From contig CADCBQ010000015.1 in assembly GCA_902799745.1 (NCBI GenBank), positions 1 to 64,000 of the forward strand: a DNA stretch of 64,000 bases. The letters run 5' to 3'. The translations under genes and the position numbers were made by a program. The notes beneath the pieces are model-generated. The model saw only the letters and a list, made by a program, of their open reading frames with translations, ran no database searches and was not told the DNA's origin. Origin of the DNA: Fibrobacter succinogenes (lineage in GTDB: Bacteria; Fibrobacterota; Fibrobacteria; Fibrobacterales; Fibrobacteraceae). The number at the start of each line of letters is the position of its first letter. The first letter of the stretch is position 1. This document shows, in pieces, positions 53,446 to 60,193 of this stretch.

Positions 53446-54033
53446 TTACTTCACGCACCTAACCGACCGCGCTTCGTCTTTGCCGAAGGCGCTGAGCTTA
53501 GCGGCCTTGATGCTAAAATCCAATAGCATGTAGTAAGCGAGGCCATCGGGAGTTTCGACGGCGCTCCAGATGTGCGCATAGCCGCCGATACCATCGAACC
53601 TGCCATTGCCCTGCCTGTAGCCAGCGGGCAATGCATTAAAGCCGTAATCGTCCGAGCCGTTACCTTTCTTGAACCAGCCGCTTGTCGACTTAAGCGCATA
53701 GCCTGCCACATCGGCGCCACCCGCCGACGCAATCAGTTTTTCGAAGTCTGCACTGTCGGGCAAATGCCAGCCTTCAGGGCATACGGTGCGGGCCATATCC
53801 CAAGTGTAAAGCCGACCATACCTAGAACAGTTGCTGTTTTCACCTTCGGGGCACGCACTCCCCTCGGCTTCGAAATTCAAATTCTCAGCCATCCAGGTCT
53901 GCGAACCGATTTGCACGATGTCGTAACTTTGTCCGTCACGCGGATCGGTGAATGATTCGGAACAGGCTGCAAAGAAAAATGCGAAAACAACTGAAACTAA
54001 AAATAGTGCTGTCGACCTGCCACCAAAAAACAT
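53446..54033 (-). CDS. FISUMP-domain lipoprotein
   Basis: 195 residues from the ATG at 54033, preceded by AAGGAG; the frame to 54081 lies inside the previous gene. Lipobox near FFAAC (Cys23), almost no linker, then one FISUMP domain (about 28-195): DPRDGQSYDIVQIGSQTWMAENLNF, CSRYGRLYTWDMARTVCPEGWHLPD, DDYGFNALPAGYRQ, HIWSAVET and final SVRCVK. It begins 2 nt after the upstream FISUMP gene, so the two form an operon. It is convergent with the GH11 gene, one nt between stops. Confidence 0.88.
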   Translation of the reverse strand: MFFGGRSTALFLVSVVFAFFFAACSESFTDPRDGQSYDIVQIGSQTWMAENLNFEAEGSACPEGENSNCSRYGRLYTWDMARTVCPEGWHLPDSADFEKLIASAGGADVAGYALKSTSGWFKKGNGSDDYGFNALPAGYRQGNGRFDGIGGYAHIWSAVETPDGLAYYMLLDFSIKAAKLSAFGKDEARSVRCVK

Positions 54034-54035
54034 TT

Positions 54036-54698
54036 TTACTCCTTTATGCAGCGAATATAATATTTCATTGTTTCTATCCATTGTGAACCAGAAAGATTCG
54101 TGTATTTATAACACACATAAAAGGTCTTAAAATAATCATCGTTTTCATACCTATCATCTAGTTCATCAGTCCAAAAAGCAACATCCCTGTTTTTGTTACG
54201 ATGTTCTGTTGCATACGCAAACCCTCCCGCTCTTAAAGACATGCCACATTCATTTAACGATAGTGTATCAACAACTTCATCTTTCTCTTCCCAATAGCCC
54301 GCCGCCAAAACCTCCATTTTATTGTCAACCGCAGCCATCAATTTTTCATAATCATTCACTTTAGGCATTCTCCATCCCGTTGGGCAAAGTTGATCTAGAT
54401 TTTCCCCACGATAGAGTTTTCCATACTTCTCGCAATTTTCAGGCAAGCTATCATAGCAAAAGCTTCCTGCAGCATCATAATTCAAACTCTGCGCCATCCA
54501 AACTTGGTCGCCAATAGTGGTATAACTGTACACCTGCCCGTCACGTTCGTCAACAAATGTTCCTCGGTTTGGCATCCCGTAGGCATTATAACCATCCACA
54601 GGGCAAACATCCGAGGCTTTGAAGCCAGAAGACTCGTCGGAGCAGCCAACCATCAAGGCCACCAGGGAAAACAAAGACAACAAAATAATAGAACGCAT
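54036..54698 (-). CDS. FISUMP-domain lipoprotein
   Basis: 220 residues. Lipobox near MVGC (Cys19). The FISUMP domain (about 50-220) shows DERDGQVYSYTTIGDQVWMAQSLNY, CEKYGKLYRGENLDQLCPTGWRMP, FWTDELDD and final YIRCIKE. It is more diverged from the consensus than its neighbour: RGENL where most have a W-x-x-A segment. AGGAG precedes the ATG. First gene of a two-gene FISUMP operon. AT-richer codons than the next gene. Confidence 0.85.
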   Translation of the reverse strand: MRSIILLSLFSLVALMVGCSDESSGFKASDVCPVDGYNAYGMPNRGTFVDERDGQVYSYTTIGDQVWMAQSLNYDAAGSFCYDSLPENCEKYGKLYRGENLDQLCPTGWRMPKVNDYEKLMAAVDNKMEVLAAGYWEEKDEVVDTLSLNECGMSLRAGGFAYATEHRNKNRDVAFWTDELDDRYENDDYFKTFYVCYKYTNLSGSQWIETMKYYIRCIKE

Positions 54699-54763
54699 AA
54701 AACTCCTAAAAACACTCTATATATAGATTTTTCGCCTACAAAGTTGGAAAAAAGATAAAAATA

Positions 54764-54785
54764 CCCCCGGCCGTTAGGTCGGGGG
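54764..54785 (-). terminator. Terminator after lysC
   Basis: 9-bp stem CCCCCGGCC / GGTCGGGGG with a GTTA loop; on the minus strand TATTTTTATC follows. A REP-like copy lies between it and the lysC stop. Confidence 0.88.
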
Positions 54786-54796
54786 CGGTAAAGGTA

Positions 54797-54836
54797 GATC
54801 CTTCGATTCAGCGCTTCGCGCCTCACTCAGGATAAC
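54797..54836 (-). repeat. REP-like element, diverged copy
   Basis: On the minus strand GTTATCCTGAGTGAGGCGCGAAG...TCGAAGGATC, related to the copies at 6361 and 46986. Confidence 0.6.
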
Positions 54837-54846
54837 GCCGTAGGCG

Positions 54847-56169
54847 TTACTTCACGAAGGCGCCGTAGATGGCCTTGATGGCCTTCTCGGTATCGGCTTC
54901 GTCAACACCAGTGATGATGTTGATCTGCGAAGAACCCTGGTCGATGATGCGAACGTTGACCTTGTTGTCTGCGAGAGCGGTGAAGAGCTTTGCGGCCACA
55001 CCGATCTTGTTCGTCATGCCATGACCCACGGTAGCGATGAGCGAGATGCCCGGGAACACCTTGATACGGTCGGGGCGCATCTGCTGCGTGATGTCTTCGA
55101 GAACCACGTCCTGCACGGCGTCGAGAGCCTTGGAGTCAACCACGATGCTCATGGAGTCAATAGCGCTCGGGCACAATTCGTAGGAGAGGCCTTCGCTTTC
55201 GAGCACGGCGAGCACGCGGCGACCGAAACCGACTTCCTTGTTCATCATGGACTTCTCGATGTAGATCATCGAGAAGCCCTTGCGGCCGGCAACACCCGTA
55301 ATCGGAAGCTTTGCTTCTTCCGGAGTGGGGCCGATGATGGTACCCGGATCCTGCGGGCGGTTCGTGTTGCGGATGTTGATAGGAATCTTCTTAGCGCGGC
55401 ACGGAGCGATAGATTCGTCGTGGAGCACAGAAGCGCCGGAGTAGGCGAGTTCGCGGATTTCACGGTAGCTCACGTATTCAATCGGCAGCGGATTTTCGAC
55501 GATGCGCGGGTCAGCCATGAGCATGCCCGAGACGTCAGTCCAGTTTTCGTACTTGGCGGCATCGATGCCGTTGGCAAGGATTGCGCCCGTGATGTCGGAG
55601 CCGCCACGGCTGAAGGTCTTGACTTCGCCACGGAGATTGCTACCGTAAAAGCCCGGCAGCACGTAAAGCTGGTTTTCGTCGGACAAGGTCTTCGCGATGT
55701 CTTCGTAGGTCTTCGGCGTAATGCGATACTTGTCGTCGAAGGTGATCAGCGGGAAGGTATCCACGAAGTTTGCACCCAGGTACTTGGCCATGAGGCGTGC
55801 GCACAGGAATTCGCCACGGCTTACGAGGAAGTCGGTACTGACGGATTCGGGGTGGTTCTTGAGCTTGTCTTCGAGGCTGTCCAAGTCTTCGGTGAGCTTG
55901 TCGCCGAGGCCGAGATCGTTGCAGATTTCGTCGTAACGCTGACGGATCAGGTTCCACGGGGTCGAAAAGTCGAGGCCCTTGGAGGCGAGGTCGTAGGTGC
56001 TGTAGAGGAGGTCGGTAAGCTTGGTTTCCTTAGGATTGCGCTTGCCGGGGGCGGAAACGACGATGACCTTGCGGTTCTTGTCGGATTCAACGATGGCCTT
56101 GATCTTCTTGAACTGGCCTGCATCGGCGACAGAGCTGCCGCCGAACTTACATACGATTCTTTGACTCAT
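54847..56169 (-). CDS. lysC: Aspartate kinase
   Basis: 440 residues from the ATG at 56169 with AAAGGAA before it; a start at 56211 is less likely. It phosphorylates aspartate, the first step to lysine, threonine and methionine. Kinase domain: CKFGGSSVAD (about 5-14), TDFLVSRGEFLCARLMAKYLG, TFSRGGSDITGA and AKYENWTDVSGMLMADPRIV. Two C-terminal ACT domains (about 300-440) bind feedback amino acids: GRKGFSMIYIEKSMMN and ISLIATVGHGMTNKIGVAAKLF. It is monofunctional, with no homoserine dehydrogenase domain. Confidence 0.95.
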   Translation of the reverse strand: MSQRIVCKFGGSSVADAGQFKKIKAIVESDKNRKVIVVSAPGKRNPKETKLTDLLYSTYDLASKGLDFSTPWNLIRQRYDEICNDLGLGDKLTEDLDSLEDKLKNHPESVSTDFLVSRGEFLCARLMAKYLGANFVDTFPLITFDDKYRITPKTYEDIAKTLSDENQLYVLPGFYGSNLRGEVKTFSRGGSDITGAILANGIDAAKYENWTDVSGMLMADPRIVENPLPIEYVSYREIRELAYSGASVLHDESIAPCRAKKIPINIRNTNRPQDPGTIIGPTPEEAKLPITGVAGRKGFSMIYIEKSMMNKEVGFGRRVLAVLESEGLSYELCPSAIDSMSIVVDSKALDAVQDVVLEDITQQMRPDRIKVFPGISLIATVGHGMTNKIGVAAKLFTALADNKVNVRIIDQGSSQINIITGVDEADTEKAIKAIYGAFVK

Positions 56170-56251
56170 TTTTTCCTTTCGGGCCACCAAACCTCTCGGC
56201 TTCGAGCGCAACCGCTTTCCTCACGGTCGTCGTGCCCAAGCCTACCCACAT
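56147..56251 (-). CDS. Possible 34-codon upstream frame overlapping lysC
   Basis: A frame starting MWVGLGTTTVRKAV begins about 14 nt after the predicted transcript start and ends 23 nt inside lysC in another frame. GGCGG lies before its ATG, a weak site. Three Thr codons in a row are notable because threonine is an end product of the pathway. No terminator hairpin for attenuation is visible, so function is speculative. Confidence 0.25.
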   Translation of the reverse strand: MWVGLGTTTVRKAVALEAERFGGPKGKNESKNRM

Positions 56252-56271
56252 TTTACCGCCGCGCGAGCGCA

Positions 56272-56300
56272 ATTATAGAAAAATCGACCAAGCACGGCAA
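56272..56300 (-). promoter_or_regulatory. Promoter of lysC
   Basis: On the minus strand TTGCCG (56295-56300), 17 nt, TATAAT (56272-56277), GC-rich discriminator. A leader of about 95 nt follows; it is too short for a lysine riboswitch. Confidence 0.65.
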
Positions 56301-56427
56301 GGTTTGTCAAAAAAATGTCACGAATCCAAGCAAAAATTGGACAATCCTTTTACTTTTTTCCCAAAAGTGATTTAGTACATTGTGCAACACAGACAAACTA
56401 AACACCCCTTTAAAAGGAAGACAAACC

Positions 56428-57399
56428 ATGAAAAAAGCACTGATTGCCGCCGCGGCATCGGTATTCTTTATTGTTGCCTGCGGAGACGATTCTTCATCAA
56501 ATGCGTCTAGCGAAACCCCAGTATCGTCCGAAAAAGTCCAAACAACAACAGGGCGCTACCAAATCGACGAATCACAAAATCTCCTGATACTGTTACCTGA
56601 CACCACATACACATGCGTAATCAGCGAAGAGAAAGTCGCATGGGGTCCCTCTCCTCGACATAGCGCCGACACGGCCAAGTATGAATTCCTGGGAGACTCG
56701 CTAATACTGCATGCATTCCGAGGAGGCCGTAAATCGTCATTAGAAGAAATATTTATCGGTGGAAAACCTGGAAAATTTGATGGAACCTGGTCGCGTTACT
56801 GCCTCACTTATTATACAGGCGACGAGCCCGAGGAACCAGATTGCTACGATCCACCCCAATTTTCGTTCACCTTCTCTGACGGAAAGCTAACGGAAACCAC
56901 CATTCTCGATTCAGTTCCTGAACTTGATGAAAACCCTGACTTCATGAACTCCGCATTAATGAGCGAACTTTACCACTCAATTTACATGGGCGCAGTCATT
57001 TTTGACGCAAATAAGCTATTCAGTATAAATCCATCTTACGTACAATCTGCAATTCAATCTTACGAGGTCAACATCAAGAAGAGTGATAAGACCAGTCAAG
57101 TTTTCGAAATGAAAGGCAAGACGTTCTCGATAAACATCAATAAAGCAACCGAAACACCGTATTATAATGGATATATTATCCAAACAACAAAAAGCGTCCA
57201 AATGGAACTTTCAGACGGCACCACAACCTGCAAATTAGACTTTTCAGAAAAGCTTGTAGACAAAGACCTATGTAATGCCGAAAATTCCAAACACCTCGTT
57301 GTCAAAAAAGATATTTTAAATTCCGAAATAAAAACAGCAACCATTTATAGAGAGGAAAACGAAGTCGATTTTGAGAATTGCTTTGTTACGCTTCTATAG
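56428..57399 (+). CDS. Lipoprotein of unknown function
   Basis: 323 residues from the ATG at 56428, placed after AAGGAAG. Lipobox near FIVAC (Cys17), short Ser/Asn linker to about residue 35. The mature part has beta-rich segments (GRYQIDESQNLLILLPDTTYTC; DGTWSRYCLTYY; KTFSININKATETPYYNGYII) and several Cys. No family recognised. AT-rich codon use resembles that of other unique lipoproteins here. A terminator follows. Confidence 0.75.
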   Translation: MKKALIAAAASVFFIVACGDDSSSNASSETPVSSEKVQTTTGRYQIDESQNLLILLPDTTYTCVISEEKVAWGPSPRHSADTAKYEFLGDSLILHAFRGGRKSSLEEIFIGGKPGKFDGTWSRYCLTYYTGDEPEEPDCYDPPQFSFTFSDGKLTETTILDSVPELDENPDFMNSALMSELYHSIYMGAVIFDANKLFSINPSYVQSAIQSYEVNIKKSDKTSQVFEMKGKTFSININKATETPYYNGYIIQTTKSVQMELSDGTTTCKLDFSEKLVDKDLCNAENSKHLVVKKDILNSEIKTATIYREENEVDFENCFVTLL

Positions 57400-57432
57400 C
57401 GAAATATTCAAGACCTAATTGTAAAAAAATCC

Positions 57433-57459
57433 GCGCGAATGTAAATTATTCGCGCTTTT
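57433..57459 (+). terminator. Terminator after the lipoprotein gene
   Basis: 8-bp stem GCGCGAAT / ATTCGCGC with a 7-nt loop, then TTTTGG. Confidence 0.88.
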
Positions 57460-57505
57460 GGTATTCGGAGCCTCGAAAAAAGCGTGTATATAGAATAGAG
57501 GCTCT

Positions 57506-58414
57506 ATGAACAGACACGAATCCTTATTGCGTATCGCGGCAGGTTCCGACATTTCTGTGCTCCTGCTCGGCGAATCAGGCTCCGGCAAGGAAGTCGCCGC
57601 CCGCTTTATCCACGCCCACGGCAAACGGGCGGGCGGTCCCTTTATCGCCTTGAACTGCGGCGCGCTTGCCAAGGGGCTTACCGAAAGCATTCTAGAAGGC
57701 CACCGCAAGGGGGCATTCACCGGCGCGACCGAAGAACGCCTCGGTGTCGTACGCTCGGCAGACCGCGGCACGCTCTTCCTCGACGAAATCGGCGAAATGC
57801 CGCTCGAAATCCAATGCAAGCTGCTACGCATTCTGCAGGAACGTTCCGTGATGCCGCTCGGCAGCAGCAAGGCACACCCCGTCGACTTTCGACTCGTTTG
57901 CGCCACCAACCGCGACTTACGCGCCGAAGTCCGCGCAGGGCGCTTCCGCGAAGACCTCTACTTTCGACTGAACGTATTCCCCATCAAGATTCCGCCCCTC
58001 CGCGAACGCGAAGACTTCGCCATCATCACCCAGAACATCTGGAGAGAATTCGTAGAAGCGTCTCCCCTTTCTTCTCAAGAGATATCGCTCCTTTCGAACA
58101 TGGAATGGCCCGGCAATGTCCGACAACTCAAGAACGTACTGCAGCGATACTCGCTCCTTAAACCGTACGATATCTCCCTGCCCAAAATCCTGGAAGAAGA
58201 ATTCTTTGACTGCATAAAGACAAATTCCGCAGGTGACACCATAGCGCTTTATAAAGCAAGCCCACGGCGCAATTCCTGTTCACCCGACTGGAATTTAATT
58301 TGTCTAGAACTCGCCCACAACAAGGGCAACAGGAGCGTCACCGCGCAAAAACTGGGCATTAGCCGGGGCTGCCTCAATTATCAAATCAGGAAACACGCCC
58401 AGGCATCATCCTGA
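57506..58414 (+). CDS. Sigma-54-dependent activator lacking an N-terminal sensor domain
   Basis: 302 residues. The AAA+ domain starts almost at residue 10: Walker [18 protein letters not shown] (about 19-35), sigma-54 contact loop GAFTGA (about 71-76), Walker [12 protein letters not shown]-fingers in [15 protein letters not shown], sensor [13 protein letters not shown]. The C-terminal HTH (about 265-300) is Fis-like: [25 protein letters not shown]. There is no receiver, GAF or PAS domain, so control must come from expression or a partner protein, as with PspF. The last codons overlap a fragment resembling the REP element head. Convergent with the PorV/PorQ-like gene. Confidence 0.9.
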   Translation: MNRHESLLRIAAGSDISVLLLGESGSGKEVAARFIHAHGKRAGGPFIALNCGALAKGLTESILEGHRKGAFTGATEERLGVVRSADRGTLFLDEIGEMPLEIQCKLLRILQERSVMPLGSSKAHPVDFRLVCATNRDLRAEVRAGRFREDLYFRLNVFPIKIPPLREREDFAIITQNIWREFVEASPLSSQEISLLSNMEWPGNVRQLKNVLQRYSLLKPYDISLPKILEEEFFDCIKTNSAGDTIALYKASPRRNSCSPDWNLICLELAHNKGNRSVTAQKLGISRGCLNYQIRKHAQASS

Positions 58415-58426
58415 GCTTATCTAAGG

Positions 58427-59371
58427 CTAGAATCGCATGCCAAGCGTCAGGTAGTGGTAACCACCGTCAAAGGCCTTCTTGGGGCTGTAGGCATAGTCAA
58501 AGTTCACCATGCCGAACACAACGCCTAGACCTGCGCTGATACCGTCTTCGGTATCGGGGCGAGCCGCATAACCCACGCGAAGCGCGAGCAGCTCGGCGTA
58601 ATTCAATTCGCCGCCGAATCGCCATTCAGGGTCTTCCATGTCAGCGCGGCGATAAGCGTCGGCAGACATGTGCAAATTCCACTGGCTTTCGAGGCTAAAG
58701 AGTTTTGAAATCGGCAGGATTCCCGTAATGCCTGCCTGCAAAGCCATCGGGGCGGTTTCTTTTTCGCCATCGTAGTCGCCCATGTAGCCAAAGTTCGTAA
58801 GCGTTGCGCCAAAGGCGAAGTATTCGTTCACATGGTAGGCGCCACCGATATCGCCCAAAAACGCAAGCGCCGTTTCGTCATCGATCGTCTGCTGGCTAAA
58901 ACGCGCCGAAAGGGCCCAGTTGAACGCATCGGCCCTATTACCGAGACCTGCCTGCAAGGCCCATGCGTAAGCACCGTAATCCGATGTCTTGAAGCCTTCT
59001 TCGTCGCGGCCTTCGATACCGTCGTAACCCAGGAACTCGAAGCCCGCCGACACCGTAAGCGGATACTTAAAGAATTCAAACGGATGCGCAAAGAACGCCG
59101 TCGTATAATCGTCGGCAGTCATTTCCGGGAAAATAATATGGTTGATACCCGCTTCGGATTCGCTAATCGCACTCATCGCAAGCGGATTGCGCAAAACTTC
59201 AGATGCACCTGCGGCATCGGCAACGCCGGCACCCGAAAGGCCCGCCGCTCTCGCCGAAGTCTGCATCGAAAGGTACTTCATCGAAACCCCGCCCGCATCT
59301 ACATTCCAATGCTCCCCGGCAAACACAAGGGAACACGCAACAAGACTTATAGCGAGGATCTTCATATTCAT
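58427..59371 (-). CDS. PorV/PorQ family outer-membrane protein
   Basis: 314 residues, signal peptide ending near LVFA (residue 18). The N-terminus of the mature protein, GGVSMKYLSMQTSARAAGLSGAGVADAAGASEVLRNPLAMSAI, is the hallmark of the PorV/PorQ family, which form FadL-like 14-strand barrels in type IX secretion. Many beta strands follow and the protein ends in the aromatic YLTLGMRF. A role as a type IX-type accessory or a related outer-membrane protein is inferred from the family. It starts 26 nt after the gene upstream on the same strand. Confidence 0.8.
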   Translation of the reverse strand: MNMKILAISLVACSLVFAGEHWNVDAGGVSMKYLSMQTSARAAGLSGAGVADAAGASEVLRNPLAMSAISESEAGINHIIFPEMTADDYTTAFFAHPFEFFKYPLTVSAGFEFLGYDGIEGRDEEGFKTSDYGAYAWALQAGLGNRADAFNWALSARFSQQTIDDETALAFLGDIGGAYHVNEYFAFGATLTNFGYMGDYDGEKETAPMALQAGITGILPISKLFSLESQWNLHMSADAYRRADMEDPEWRFGGELNYAELLALRVGYAARPDTEDGISAGLGVVFGMVNFDYAYSPKKAFDGGYHYLTLGMRF

Positions 59372-59397
59372 GCCCTACAAGATACAAAATTTCGGGA

Positions 59398-60105
59398 TTA
59401 TTCTTCCAGTTGGTTATAATGAATTATTGCAGAACTATAGCTCACATGGGATAGCAGCATTGATACCGCCCCAAACGGAATGGCGACAACGCCTCCCATC
59501 ATCAAAAAATGGCCATAATTCTTGTCGTTTACCAAGGCTACACCGCCCGTCGCAATCAAGGCTGCAGAGGCGACTGCCAAAAATACTCCAGCCGCATGCA
59601 TTTTCTTGCTCATTTGCAATTGCGCTTTGGCCTTTTCACGCTCCATCAAGGCCTCTTGAATATCACGGCCCGCGTTATAGCTATCCACCTTCATGTTCTG
59701 GACTTCGTAATATTCAAAAAACGACAGCCATAAAAGCGGTGCCATAGCGGCACTACCTACTAGAACATACTTTCCACCTTTCTGCGACGCGCTTACGCTC
59801 CCGGTAATCAAGGAAAGCAGCTCAAGCGTCACCATCGATATGCCGGAATATTTCCAGAACTTGCCTTTAAGGCGATAGGAATCGTACCACTCTTCACCTT
59901 CAAAGAAAGGTTCAATTTCGTCGATAGAAACATCTCTGCAGTCTAGCGTATAGTTCCACCCCACGCCAAGCAAAACCAAAGGCGAGTCAAACTCATACGT
60001 CATTACATGGCGGACACTGGTATCCTTTGCAGCAGGCAACACCTGCGCATACACCGTACACGGAATCAAGACAAGAAACAATACTTTTATCAGGGATTTT
60101 ATCAC
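59398..60105 (-). CDS. Exported or membrane protein of unknown function
   Basis: About 235 residues. The second of two consecutive GTG codons (60105) is chosen because it lies 6 nt after TAGATT; the first is at 60108. An N-terminal signal or anchor (KSLIKVLFLVLIPCTVYA) is followed by a soluble stretch and four hydrophobic segments (about 90-105, 112-130, 170-192, 197-218). No family recognised. Possibly co-transcribed with the PorV/PorQ-like gene downstream, which would suggest an envelope role. Confidence 0.7.
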   Translation of the reverse strand: MIKSLIKVLFLVLIPCTVYAQVLPAAKDTSVRHVMTYEFDSPLVLLGVGWNYTLDCRDVSIDEIEPFFEGEEWYDSYRLKGKFWKYSGISMVTLELLSLITGSVSASQKGGKYVLVGSAAMAPLLWLSFFEYYEVQNMKVDSYNAGRDIQEALMEREKAKAQLQMSKKMHAAGVFLAVASAALIATGGVALVNDKNYGHFLMMGGVVAIPFGAVSMLLSHVSYSSAIIHYNQLEE

Positions 60106-60111
60106 CACCCA

Positions 60112-60140
60112 AATCTAACAAATTAACAATCTTGTGTAAA
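60112..60140 (-). promoter_or_regulatory. Promoter of the two-gene membrane protein operon
   Basis: On the minus strand TTTACA (60135-60140), 17 nt, TAGATT (60112-60117), extended to TAGATTTG. The start codon follows 6 nt later. Confidence 0.6.
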
Positions 60141-60145
60141 ATAAA

Positions 60146-60175
60146 AAAAGCCCCACGATCTTTCGCGGGGCTTTC
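60146..60175 (-). terminator. Terminator after the GH45 operon
   Basis: A stem of AGCCCC/GGGGCT with one mismatch and a further CGA/TCG, followed on the minus strand by a run of seven T. Confidence 0.9.
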
Positions 60176-60193
60176 TGCTAAACTTAAGGTCGA

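Noticed and set aside
56170-56265. Lysine riboswitch upstream of lysC
   Set aside because: The leader of about 95 nt is too short and the expected core helices are not apparent.
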